64,000 bases of DNA, from contig NDFF03000002.1 in NCBI GenBank assembly GCA_002150815.3, positions 363,677-427,676 on the forward strand, written 5' to 3'. The translations under genes were made by a program, and so were the position numbers. The stretch comes from Grammothele lineata (taxonomy: Eukaryota; Basidiomycota; Agaricomycetes; Polyporales; Polyporaceae). Under the pieces are notes generated by a model. That model was given only the letters and a program-made list of their open reading frames with translations, did no database searches and was not told the DNA's origin. Shown one piece after another: positions 20,707-32,095 of the stretch (position 1 is the stretch's first letter; every line of letters starts with the position of its first letter).

Positions 20707-21693
20707 TGGCGCGCCCTCTGATGCTCCACCGCGCGTTGGGCGGCGACTTCGCGGATACCCTTGTCCGCGCGTCGGGAGTAGGAGGGCGTGCGATCGCGCG
20801 AGGCGGGTCGGTGGCGGGGCATCACTGCGCTGATGTGCGCCATGATTGGGATTGGTCGTAGACCTGTGTGCGCCTCCTCGAGTATGTCGCCCAGCATTGA
20901 TCTCCACGGCACCATCAGCATCTATCAAATGGTCCTCAACAAGATGAGACGAGGCTCACCTTTGCACCGGAATACCACCTGTATTCTACGTTCTCTATTT
21001 CTGGCGTCAGTCTGGAAGATGATAGACGGGCTCATGGGGCCGGGTCGATGCCATGGCTCGCCTTTCCTGACAGTGATGGCCATATCCGAGCAACTTTGGA
21101 GGTCTGATCGTTCTGAGATCGCTTACGAGTTCTCTGGGAAGTCGAAAGGTTTGAGCGCGACAGCGTGAGGCAGAGCAATAACATTCCCAGTATGCGGCGG
21201 TGCCGAGCACGGATCCTGTTGCGCGGCTGTGAGTGTCCGGGTGTGTACAAAGATGTATGGGCATGGTCGGACGCTACTGGGTGCGCGAGAGGTCCAAACG
21301 TTGGTGGAGGTGTATTGTTGATGGAGGGCGGTGTTAGTGATGGCATGGCACGAGATGCGATCTTCACCTCGGACATTGAGCGCCGATCGCAGTAAGCTCT
21401 TTACTTCAATGCCCAATCAGGTTTTATAACGCTCGTAGTACGCAGCATATTGTTAATCTGCAGTCTACACTAGACGAACACTTCATAATCAGTCAGCGCG
21501 CTACAAGTCGGGGAGTTTACGCCGAAAACACTCACATTTATGATTGAACACAGTTAGAGCTCGATGCGGGTTGCATATCCGTGTCGAGTTACAGCTCGAA
21601 CGTCCGACGATGGACATCTGTTTCTCTCTAGCACCGGAGCTTCCCAAACCACACATTCTACACTCCTAAGCCCGACAGGCAGGCCGGTTATAA
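20707..21693. other. Intergenic, 1.0 kb, no gene recognised
   Basis: Upstream of the small secreted protein gene and downstream of paralogue B. No convincing gene or repeat. Confidence 0.5.
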
Positions 21694-23338
21694 TCAATGA
21701 AGCACGCCAAACCTCGCAAGCTCCCCATCTGCCAAACACCCCGCCTCACAACCGTCGTCACCACCTTCCCTCCCTCCTGCCGCGGTAGCGAACTCGAACA
21801 CCTCGAGCCTTCCCGCGCGGCACACGAGGCTCAATCGCGCCCTTCTCCCGTGTTCCTTGACGAGTCTTTGTACGTTCCGCAGCACGCGCACCAGCAAGCG
21901 GACGTGCCGGTGCACGCGCGCTTCCGCCTCTGAGTCGGCAGCCGCCTTCAAGTTGGCTCCCCGGGCCGCGGCGGGGTCATTGAGGGGGCGTTTGGCGTCA
22001 TTGAGGGGGCGTTTGGTGTCCTCGAGCGCGCGCTGGGCGATGCGCACGAACGTCCCGCGCTCGTGTACTGCGAGCACGTGTCGCGGTGTCTGCGCGAGCA
22101 GTAATTGCGAGTACGTCTCTTCCCATGTGCGCGTGGTGGCGCTCTTGACGGAGCAGGTTGTGATTTCGAGTAGGGCTGACTGGGGGAGTGGTGTTCCGCC
22201 TCGGATGACGGTGACTATGTTGTCCGGATCCGGAGGGGATAGAGGTGGGTGGGCGTCGACTTGGGATGTAGAGTCGACGGAAAGGTGGGAGAAGAGGTCC
22301 GTGAGTGAGTTCACGGATGCTGGCGAGGCGGCGTTCCTAGCTTCGGAGTCAGTACTAGGCCCAACTTGAGCATCGACTTCAAAGCGGACGACGAGTCGCA
22401 GTCCCTCGAGGTCCTGTTAAGGCACAGCCCATCCAGCATCAGCTCTCGCTCGCGCACTGAACCTGCCGCGGTACGTACGTACATATTGCACAATACGGTA
22501 ATGATCAGCGCAGCGCGCCCCCACCCGCTCGCACGCGAGCGCAGGCACCGTCGTCGCCTTCTCAAAATTGTCGCGGCACCCATGCAGCGGCGGCGTCGCG
22601 TACTGACACGAGCGCGTGTCCCACCTCGTCATCAGCACCGTCTTCTCTCCCCCAAGCTGGAGGTCAGTGCGGAAGTCCTTGCACCAGTTCTTCGCACTCG
22701 GGGGATGGGGTGAGGTTCTGACGGCTTCTTGGTAGCGTACCCAGCGGAGGAGCTTGCGGAGGCTGCTCCGATCCGCGATGATGTCGACTGAGGGCCAGTC
22801 CATGCTGGTGTCTGCGGCGTCTTCAGCGACAACGTCGATCGCGCGGAAGAGGGGGAGTAAGGGGGAGGATGAGGAGGAGCTCATGTAGTATCCGTTGGGG
22901 TCGAAGATCTGGAAACCTTCGTCGAAGGGGACGTGGAACGGGGTAAGGCGATTCCGCCACACGGGTGGCGCTCCCGGCAGCAGGTATGTTAGCACCGGTC
23001 CTCTAGGTCAATGAATGAACGCCGCACGTACCTGGAACGAGAATGGTAGGCTGTGGTCCGTCGATCCAGTTGTAGGATCCTAGGTACTTGAAATTCTCAA
23101 TCTTGACTGGGGTATCTTGGCTGTTCTCCTGCACCGTCGTCGGGACTTCAAGGACTTGCAGAGGTTCCACGCGGAGTCCCTCCACGATGTCGGCGTCCGG
23201 TAGGAGGTCCGGCTCGGTGTTGATGGTCGACTGCGTGTTCGTGTACGGACGCGCGACAAGGTCGGCGTGGCCTGCACCCCGTCCACGCCCACGCCCACGT
23301 CCGCGCCCGCGCCTGTTGGGTATCGACCGTGTTGACAT
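21694..23338 (-). CDS. Conserved fungal core protein, paralogue B
   Basis: Three exons, 23338-23032, 22970-22483, 22413-21694 (504 residues). Intron positions match paralogue A. The same core is present: KYLGSYNWIDGPQPTILVP, SPLLPLFRAID, IIADRSSLRKLLRWV, DFRTDLQLGGEKTVL, DHYRIVQY, LRLVVRFEVDA, ALLEITTCS and HVLAVHERGTFVRI. In contrast to paralogue A the N-terminus has only a short GRGRGRG run (residues about 9-20) and the tryptophan-rich acidic linker is missing. A short in-frame tandem duplication near 21975-22020 gives KRPLNDAKRPLNDP. Comparing A and B marks the conserved positions of the core, including the Glu and Asp of RFEVDA and the Glu of the ELATRS/EITTCS block. Function unknown; see paralogue A. 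Confidence 0.8.
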
Positions 23339-23773
23339 TACGAGGGCATTAGGCTGTAGACGGAGAACTTCGAGGGGGCGGCGGCGTCCTTCGCGGGTTG
23401 CGCGTCGGTTCCGCGCGACCTCGCTGCAGCTGATATACCTGCGAGAAGGGCTACCGCAGCACCTAGTGTGGAAAATGGTCTGCGTTGGGAACCTGCAGCA
23501 CCCACAGTTCCGCAGAGTCTAAGACCTATCGGTGGGCAATGAGTGGTCGCGGTCTGCCGCAGCGACGAGCAGGAGTCCGACTGACCTCCGAAGTATCGTC
23601 CGCAATCCCTGGAACCTGTGAAAACCGATCACATCGAGAGTATCGGAACCCACCTGAAACCTTCTATTGGCAGCGGCGGGAGGCTGGACAACCAGGAAGT
23701 AGCACGGAAAATAGTCTTCGCATTCTGCCATCGTACATTTCTGACGGTACAACTTCACCTGTTCTAGCATCGT
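23339..23773. other. Intergenic, 435 bp
   Basis: Promoter of paralogue B and terminator of the anthranilate phosphoribosyltransferase gene. Nothing else seen. Confidence 0.5.
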
Positions 23774-25989
23774 TTACTTCTTCTGCTGCGCAAGCCCCGC
23801 ATCGCGGAACTGCTCCAGCGCATTCCACGCCTTCCCCGACGCAATGCTCTCCCTCGCCTTCTCCCCCCCCTCCTTCAAATCCCCCGCAATCCCCGCCACA
23901 ACCAACAGCGCCGCCGCATTCATCAGCACAAAGTCCAGCACCGGCCCCAACCCCTCCGGCACCTCCCCCCCGCTCCTCAACAGCCGCTTAAACGTCTCCG
24001 CGTTATCCCCCGGGCTCTTCCCCGCGACCGCCTCAAGCGGGTGCACCCCGAGCCCGAAATCGCGCGGGTGCAAGACGCGCTCGAGGACGGTCCCGTCGGG
24101 GAGGAGCTCCCACGCGTGCGTGTCGCCCGCGCAGGAGATCTCGTCGAGCCCCTCGGCGCCGCAGACGACGAAGGCGCGGCGCACGCCGCTGTCGAGGAGC
24201 GTCTTGGCGAAGGTCGGGCCGAGCTCGCGCTCGGCGACGCCGAGGACCATGCCCCGGGGGCGGGCGGGGTTGATTAGGGGCCCGAGGATGTTGAACATCG
24301 TCCGGTGGCTATGTTCGGGAGAAGAGTCAGGAATAGCACGTGAGGGGGAGGGGAGGAGGGAAGGCGTACGGGAGGGCCTTGCGGAAGGGCGCGATCATGG
24401 CGAGCGAGGGGTGGTATTGCGGCGCCATGATGAACGTGAATGGGATCTTGGCGATGGGCATCGGGGTGTTCTCGGTCGGCGGGGCGAAGTAGCAGCCGAG
24501 CGCCTGCAGCAGGTCCGCCGAGCCGGACGAGGACGTGGATGCGCGCGCGCCGTGCTACGAAGACGATGTGAGTATATGCTAATGTTGGGTACCGGGAAAC
24601 CAAGGAGACATGCGGGAGCGGCAAGAATCTGTCCACCGCGAGAGATGACCGGAATTCAGAACGGATATCCGCAGCATCCGGGTCAGTGTAAAGCACCAAG
24701 AGTGAACCCCCAACCAGCCAAATTTCGAGGGAGCAATGTATGCCGTTGCGACGACTGTTGGGCCATCCGGAGCCCGTCCAAACCCCCACTTTCCAATCCA
24801 ACCACCCCGCATATCCCGGGACAGCTGCGCCCTCACCCGCCCTTCTCGCACTTCGGCGTTGCAGCGGGCCCGTCCAACATGAGACGTAAGACGCGAGGCT
24901 GACGGATCGTAGCTCTGACCGAAGCTCCGAAGTCGCCAACGCCTCGCCCAACCCGTAAAGCGAACGTGCGCCAAGGGTTGACAAGCGGCCTGTCGCCGCT
25001 ACCTCTCGTAAAGCTCTCTTAACGCGGATATCCGTCAACCGCTCGTTCGGTGTGCTCGAACGACTGCTTGGTCTCCAGCTGTAAGCCAAGTGACGCACAA
25101 CGCCCGACGGAGGCTCATAAGCGTAAGGGGGTACGCCAAGCTCCACCATCGATCGAAACCAACCCGTACATAGGACACAGGCAGGGCCAAGACGAGGCTC
25201 ACCGGCCAGACCGCTCAGCCTCGTCATGTCCTTTTCGTAACGCGACGCTCGTTGGGTGCAGCAAGCCAATAGCCTAATTCTCCGCCGACGCTGGCGACGG
25301 GAAGGAGATTGCGCGGCTGGATGGGCACCTCCGAGGCGCGTTTAGACGTCATTATATGACTGGCCCGCGAGGGCGAACCCAGCAACACGGCGAGCTTGTC
25401 CTCGAGGCACCAAGCAAGGAGGACTGACGTCAGGGTTGAAGGCACCAACATCGATGGCTCCGTTGTGGATCGGAACAGCCTCATGTACCTGCGCAGCCCC
25501 AAGCGGGCACGGTTCTTCCTGCCCCCATAGACACAAAATAGAGAGCAAAGAAGGAAAACACGGGGCAGACGGCAAAAACACAAAAAAAGCACAAAAAAAA
25601 CACAATCGACCGCTCACCTTCACAACCCTCGCCCCCGCGCCCGCAGCAACAATCGCCGCCGTCGTGCTCACATTGAACGTATTATGCCCATCCCCCCCAG
25701 TACCCACGATATCAACAACAAAGTCCTCCTCGACGCCCTCGACGGCGGCCCTGCGCGCGCGCGCACGGAGGACGTCCGCGGCGGCGGCGAGGTGCTCGGG
25801 GCGGCGCTCGATGCGCTCGATGTGCAGCGCGGTGAGGAAGGAGCCGATCTGCACGGGCTGGACGGTGGAGGGGGTGAAGACGCACTCGAGCGCGAGGCGC
25901 AGGTCGGAGGGGGTGAAGAGCGAGGGGGTCTTGACGAGCTTCCCGAGGAGATGCTTGAAGGTCTCGGGGGAGATGGTGGGGTCGGACAT
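23774..25989 (-). CDS. TRP4: Anthranilate phosphoribosyltransferase
   Basis: Transfers phosphoribose from PRPP to anthranilate, the second step of tryptophan synthesis, in the cytosol. Exons 25989-25618, 24554-24370 and 24308-23774 join to 363 residues with a closed frame. Motifs in order: N-terminal helices (PETFKHLLGKLVK), the PRPP loop DIVGTGGDGHNTFNVST, then K|HGARASTSSSGSADLLQALG across the first intron, IMAPQYHPSLAMIAPFRKALP, and HRTMFNILGPLINPARP with the Arg that contacts anthranilate. The length is right for the fungal monofunctional enzyme. An in-frame ATG at 26028 would add 13 residues; MSDPTISPE fits better. The first intron is 1063 nt, far longer than any other here, and probably holds inserted DNA. 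If it is spliced the enzyme is intact. The symbol follows yeast. Confidence 0.92.
24600..25560. repeat. Probable insertion inside the TRP4 first intron
   Basis: About 1 kb of GC-rich sequence separates donor (25617) and acceptor (24555), whereas neighbouring introns are near 60 nt. The donor side keeps a T-rich intron-like stretch (25570-25610 on the minus strand) and the acceptor side keeps TTCGTAG. On the minus strand around 25345-25520 a frame reads LWGQEEPCPLG and then CLVPRGQARRVAGFALAGQ before a stop, which may be a decayed coding remnant. I could not find matching termini, so the element type is open. Confidence 0.4.
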
Positions 25990-27183
25990 GGAGGGCGGAG
26001 GGAGAGCGTGCGAGGGTTCAACGTTCAACTTCGAGTTCGGGGTGAGCGGGGTGAGGCCGGGTGAGTCAGAGTCGCGGGTCGTCGTAAGTTGTGCGTGCGG
26101 GGTTTAAGTACGCAGCTCGTCGCGCGGGGCGCACGACGAGCGCTGCGGGGGGTCGTTGAGAGGCCGAATCATGTCGTAGACGCGACTGAGGGGAGCATGC
26201 GGGATCCGAGCTCGTCGCAGTGAGGTGTTAACGAGGTGGCGGGGGCGTGAATGTAGCCGATTCTGGATCGTGGTACCCATGGTCTGCGCATCCCAGCGAG
26301 ACGCGGGTAGATGGTGTATGTCATGCGTTGGACGTGCAGCCCGCTCTAGCTGGGGTTCCCAGAGGAATGGACGAAGAAGAGAGCAGAGGAAAAGCGGTTG
26401 CGTTATTTCCATTTGAACTACGGCAACGCGCCCGTTGGCTTAAACTGAGCAACAATCCTTCAACAAAGGTCATCCACACAGGATGAAAGCGGACTTGTGA
26501 TTATTCATCGTCTCCAGCGTTACGGGATCCGAACTTGTGGCGGCAGGGGAGGACGAGATGGCGAGGGACAGGCGAGAGTACATAGTCCTGAGCAAACGCA
26601 CCCCTCCGGCCTCCGGGCAACAGAATATCCATGTGCATAAGCCGTGGCAACGAGTCCGTCGTCGACGTGTCGGAACATGGATATATACCGAGTACCGTGC
26701 GACGGACATGCACGTTGCCCAGCTCGCCGAAGACACGGTCAAACGGAACACGAGGACCAGCAGAAGATGGACGAGAGGAAAATAAAGCAATCGCCTTGCT
26801 TTCACTGGGATTACAACAACGTGCCCGACAGCTTGACCCAGGCAACAAGAGTCGTGTACACAGCGAGGCAGGCGTATGTTGTGGCTGGCATCGTCTCGGG
26901 CGTCGCCCCGGCGGAGCGCGGGCAGTGAGCGGGCGGGGGAGTGGGCGGGGCCTGGGCTGGGCGGCCAACGGCGTCATCGGAGTGGAGTTGGTGGGAACGG
27001 CGGTTGCCACCTGCGGAAACAAGGCCAAACACGTTCTTTACCCCCGACCACCACCGTCCCCTGGCTCTCGCCTCCGCCTCCTCCTCGCCCGCGTCGGCGC
27101 CCTTCTTTAGTCTCTCCTAATCCACACCGGCCCCTCCGATCCTCCTCAAGTCATAAACACACTCCCCAGCAAATACACCCGCC
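25990..27183. other. Intergenic, 1.2 kb, with a diverged direct repeat
   Basis: No gene is recognised. Two stretches, about 26365-26460 and 26765-26855, are alignable (GATGGACGA..CAACGTGCCCG against AATGGACGA..CAACGCGCCCG, then GCAACAA), which suggests an old direct duplication of about 100 bp at a distance of 0.4 kb. The last 100 bp are the pyrimidine-rich leader of ROT1. Confidence 0.5.
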
Positions 27184-28245
27184 ATGTTCGCTTTTTCAGC
27201 GCTCGCCGTCGCCCTTGCCGCCCTCTCCCCCGCCCTCGCTCAGACCGACTTCTCTTCTGCCCACAATGTCACCTCCATCGCTGGTACTTGGAGTTCGGGC
27301 TCGAAGCAGGTCGTCACCGGCTCGGTATGCTCTCTTTTCACTGTCATCATTGCTCGTTGTTCATCGTATCCAGGGTTTCGCGCAACCCGCCAACCTGACA
27401 TTTACTTACCCTAACGTTACCGGTGTCTCATATGCCTTGTGAGTAGCATCGCACACCTTCCCTAGTCTATCTAACACGCCTGCAGCACCGACGACGGTTG
27501 GTACGAGACGGCACGTTATCGGTTCGTCAGTAATGGTACGTCGCCCCTTTGTCGCCATGCCGGCTGCTGCACCCGTCGGCTATCTGTCACATCGCCACCA
27601 TCCACCTCTCCGCGGTCCAAGCACTCGAGGACTCGTCCTCTGCGGTGTGCTCGGGGGCGGAGGCCGTCGTGTTCTCCGTCGTCCACCACGCACGTCGCTC
27701 CACGCGGGAACAATTGATCCCGAAATAGAAGCCACGGCGCAGCAGCCCGCCCAATCCGTCCTCCCTTCGTGCGCTGACCGGCGTCCTTCCTCCTTCCTCC
27801 AGGCACCCAGCCGAACTGCATCACCGGCGTCATGCTCTGGCACCACGGGACGTTCACCTTCAACGCCAACGGCTCGATATCCCTCACCCCCCTAAAGGAC
27901 GGCTACCAGCAGGTGCAGGACCCGTGCGCGGCCGAGAGCAACTTCATCCAGGAGTACGACACCCCCGAGCTCTACCAGCACTGGCAGATCTTCATGGACC
28001 CCACCGACGGCCCGAAGCTGCACATGTTCGACAGCGGAGGCGCCCCCGTCGCGCCCCTCTTCCAGGTGTACTCGACCGCGAACTTGCTCCCCCAGGAGCT
28101 CCTCCGCAACTCGACCCCGACGATCTCGGACTCGACCGTCGCGGCGTTCAAGGCCTCCGGCGGGACGCAGAGGTGGTCGCCGAAGGGCGCGGTGGCCGCT
28201 GTCGCGGGCGCATTCGCGGTCGGGGCGGCGTCGCTGCTTTTGTAG
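27184..28245 (+). CDS. ROT1: ROT1-like ER protein-folding factor
   Basis: Rot1 is an essential ER membrane protein in yeast, needed for folding and for cell-wall beta-1,6-glucan synthesis. Four exons, 27184-27324, 27374-27438, 27486-27535, 27803-28245, give 232 residues. Features: signal peptide MFAFSALAVALAALSPALAQ; the hallmark SIAGTWSSGSKQVVTGSGF, ANLTFTYPNVTGVSYAF, TDDGWYETARYRFVSNG, CITGVMLWHHGTF and DGYQQVQDPCAAESNFIQ; several N-glycosylation sequons (NVT, NLT, NVT, NGS); and a C-terminal hydrophobic segment AVAAVAGAFAVGAASLLL that anchors the protein. Everything matches Rot1 in order and length. The third intron (267 nt) is unusually long for this window. Confidence 0.93.
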
Positions 28246-30442
28246 ATTGGTTGTCTGTTGGCTGCTGCCGCATACTGGACCTTGATGACTATCTCCTTCT
28301 CGTTATCTGACTCCCGCCCGCTCGTACACGCACGTCCCTCCCCGCCCGGTTCGCCCGCCCGTCCACTCGCACGCATGCGTGCAACCCCAACTCTACGCCG
28401 TTCCGCCGGTCGCCCGCCCGCCCGCGTACGCATACACCCGTGGCCCCCGCCCAGGTCGAGATCTGTTCTCCCTTCGCCGTGGGCTCGCGTCGCTGCTTGT
28501 CGTCCCAATCCCAATCCCAGTCCCACAGACAGTTCACTTATCCATCCGTACGATACGATAGGCATACAAAGATACCCATTCATCCATCCTTCTCCTTCCC
28601 CTTCCCCTTTCGCCCTTCTCACACTTGCACACGTCGTTGTACAGCCCGCTCGCGTACGCGCGCTAGCGCACTTTCTCCCCTCGGCACTTTTTGCACCGTT
28701 GTTCAGTCGCTGGGTCGTTGGGTCGTTTGGCATGGTGTACGTGGACGTGCGCATGTACAGCGCGCGAGGACGCACGCGGCGGGACTGGCGCGGGACGCGA
28801 GCAAGCGAACGAGCGAGTTAGGGAGTTATGAGCGATATAATGGCAGTGGCAAATGGCATTGGCATTGGGATGTGCGTGATTGACTGGCTGTGGGATGCGG
28901 CACGTAGGAAAACGTATCGTATGAAAGGCGGTGGTGGTAGTTGTGTGCTCGACGTTAGGAGGATCTAACGTTCGGACGCGACGAGATGTGCACGCCGAGA
29001 CACGAGCAAACGAAAAGATCGGACTTTGGCGGTAGTGCCCCCTGTACTTACCCCTTTGAGGGCGCGGCGTTCGAAATCACCGCGCAGCGGCCATCGGCGC
29101 GCGTCGGTAGCTCCCTCGCGCCGTCGCAGCAGTGTGCACTGCGCGCGACGTCGGGCGTCGGCGTGGACGATCCCCAGCTGTGCAGCGGCCATATGCATGC
29201 GTACCGCGTCGGCCGCAGGCGTCGGGACTCGGCGGGTTCCTCTGCAAGCTAGGGCGTCCGCGCTCTCTGCGCAGAGATTGACAAGACGTCAATCATGTCT
29301 ATGTCCATCGACAGATCTGTCAGTGCGTTATGTATGGAAAGCGTCTTTTTCGCCGGTGCCGGCGCCGGTATTTGGGGGATATGTCCGGAAACCTGTGTGA
29401 GCCTGTGAGGGGCCTCTGGGCCTTCTGAACTCCTTACTGAGTTATTGAGCTGCGGTCCTTCTGACTTGTAGGAGTTAGAAGGCGGGCTCGCGTTGCGCGT
29501 TGCGCTTTGCGTACCGCCCGTTGACGGAGGGTAGGATCACCATGCATATACGTTGATGATCAACGTCGAGCGTTGAGCAAGACGCCACTCGGGTTTTGCG
29601 GAGTGTCGCAAGTATATATGGGCACCAGTACCGCCGGTGCGAGCGGTTGACATGGATGGAGGAGTCGCCCGCGGCAACCTGAAGATCGCCAGCGGCGCTC
29701 CGGAAAGCACGCACTTGATGTCACTGGATGCGGGTTGGAAGGGATGGGTGAACTGGAAGAGAAGAGCTTCGAGCGGGCGGCCACGCGCGCGAAGGCAGAG
29801 GCCAGCGGAGGCCATGGTTGTTTCGAGTTAACGACAGCTATAGCCTATTACCTGACCTGGTCCGCAACCAACCTTCCGTAGCTGAAGAGTTCGAACCTCG
29901 CGTATACGGACAGTGTATTGTATGATGCAGATATGTAGCGGAGAGTGTGCGAGTTGTGAAAGAGGCTCGAAGGTGGCCCAGGGCGCGATGCGCGCCAATG
30001 TCGGCTGTGCATTCATGCATGATGCCGACTCGGGTGTCCGAGAGAGTGTTTGCGATGAGCTCAGTATCATCGGTCATAGCTTACATATGTGGGGTCTGAA
30101 GCTGAAGGACAGGGATTGCGAACAAGCTCAAACAGGTTCAAGAGATCGAGCGTCCATTTTTGAGTTGTGACTTGATTGTAACTCAACTCATCTCCGACCA
30201 AACTCTAGCCTCTCGCACGAAGCCCTCGCACCCTTCCTCTTTGAACTGGCCCGCTGTCCCGAAGCTGGGTATGTACTGTTTAAGTAGGGTTCGCGGGTAC
30301 CTGATGTGCGCTGAAAACTTGTGTATATACTGAGTAAATTACAGTGTATATATGAGTGGGAGGGCGAGTAAGCGTATCAGGCGCCTAAAATCGCTTCCTC
30401 CTCCTCCTCTTTGAGAGCTTTAGCCGCCCCATTTCCTTCCCG
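28246..30442. other. Intergenic, 2.2 kb, no gene recognised
   Basis: The left part is C-rich with CCCAATCCCAATCCCAGTCC (about 28502-28521) and several CCTTCCCC runs, probably ROT1 3' sequence. I found no frame with recognisable protein, no repeat shared with other parts of the window and no tRNA. It may hide lineage-specific or non-coding genes. Confidence 0.45.
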
Positions 30443-31644
30443 ATGTCCGCCATGTCCATCGAGTTCGATTTGCCTATTGAGCACCACCCAGACCTATACT
30501 TCCCCGACGGCAATGTCGTCCTCTCCGCACGGATATCTCCAAGCACCGACGACCTCCCATCCAACCACGAAGGAGACGTCGTGCTCATGTACTGGCTCTT
30601 TCGCGTCCACAAATTCCTGCTAGCCCACCACTCGCCCGCTTTTGCGAACCTCTTCGCGGATGCAAGCGCCTCTGCGGGGGTCATGTATGACGGCGTTCCT
30701 CTTGTGCAGATGGAAGGAGACCGCGCGCAGGACCTCGCCCTGCTTTTGACGTATCTGTATTACCCCACGTACTACGTGTTCCGTCTTGTCTTCTCCCATA
30801 GCCTTTGCTCACATTGCTTCAACACGGTAGAAAGCTTGACTTTAGGCGTTTCGACCCTAACAAGCCGGTTGTGTTGAGCGGGATCATCCGCCTGGCGGAC
30901 AAGTACCTCATTGAAACGATGAAGGAGTTTCTCATCAAGCAAGTCGTGTCCGACTGGCCCAAGTCTCTTCAACAGTGGGACACTTGGACGACAGAGACTT
31001 ATCAGGTCCCCAATCAGGCATTCAAGGAGGACCGCGGTGCGAAGGCTCGCTCCTACATGCCGGAGCCGGTGACCGCCATCAACTTCGCGCGTGAGTTCGG
31101 GTGTCTGGAGATCCTCCCTGCTGCATTTTATCGGCTCGCGACCATCGACGTCTCAACGGGCGACTGGGAGAGCGAGGGATTGCTTCGGGGTACGCCGGCC
31201 GCGAAGTGGTCGCTCCTCCGCAACGCTGACTGGCGGCTCCTTACCGAGTGGACGTCATCGCGGGCCGGGTCCCCACCCACTACGGAACATATCATGCGTC
31301 GCGAGTGCCTCCCCGAGTACATCCTCGACCAGGAATCGGGCCTTATTATGGAGCTATCCGAGGACGATCCAGATATCCTCGACGACTATTACCATGATAC
31401 TCCGCCGTGCTATCAGTATATTACGAGGGCTCTCGAGCTATCTACGCAGGGGTTGAGTGTTCCTTCACACGATCCGCTTTTGAGACTAACCAAGATGGTC
31501 TCTTTTCTCGAGCATAACACGTTGCCCAAGAAGGCTTTCCCGACTGGCCTTTGTACCAGATGTCGGCTTCTCATCCCGTATGAGGAAATTCCGAAAGAGA
31601 GGCAGAGGATTTGGGATGCGCTGATGAAGCACTTCAATCCGTGA
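30443..31644 (+). CDS. BTB/POZ domain protein
   Basis: Two exons, 30443-30768 and 30831-31644 (379 residues). The 5' splice site is GTACTACGTG at 30769; using the nearby GTGTTC instead would put a stop right after the junction. Residues about 15-130 form the BTB/POZ fold: HHPDLYFPDGNVVLSA, then VHKFLLAHHSPAFANLFAD, VQMEGDRAQDLALLLTYLY and IIRLADKYLIETMKEFLIKQV. The remaining 240 residues have no named domain; a CTRC pair near the C-terminus may be structural. Basidiomycetes carry dozens of such stand-alone BTB proteins of unknown role, often lineage-expanded. They may act as dimerisation or ubiquitin-ligase adaptor modules, but nothing here shows which. Confidence 0.85.
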
Positions 31645-32095
31645 GGTGTCATATTCTGCGCTGATCTCGTAGCCTGTAGTACGTTCCAAGTGTATGAGGT
31701 AGTACAATTTCACGACTGCGAGCACAGTATACGTGGTTCATTTCCTGGGGCCTGAGGCCTGAGGCCTGAGCCTTCAACGCTCATTAAGTGCGCTTGGAGA
31801 TACAATTGCTTTTGTACATATGGAGAAGCGAGGCGAGGTTCTGCACCGGGTATGTTGAGCTGGGCGCCCCCGACTGAGGGCTTTGAATTGGATAGAGTTT
31901 GGCTCGAGGCTAGGATTCGGATGCTGTGCGCAGCTGAACTTGCGATCGAACGCAGCAGCATAGCATCATCGTCGTTAATGTATGCCGGGAGTGCGGCTCA
32001 CCGGCCGCGCAGGGCTGTGATCTCCGGTTGACCTCTCAAGCTCTCCTGCGTACCACCACCTCCACAACTACTACATAGAACCTGCGTCGAGCTAG
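31645..32095. other. Intergenic, about 450 bp
   Basis: Contains a short tandem repeat of CCTGAGG (three units, about 31749-31770). It may also hold an unrecognised first exon of the transcription factor, for example from ATG 31978. Confidence 0.4.

Noticed and set aside
28246..30442. Gene in the 2.2-kb spacer after ROT1
   Set aside because: Several frames of 60-270 codons exist in both strands but none has recognisable motifs, plausible introns or biased composition beyond GC-rich antisense reading.
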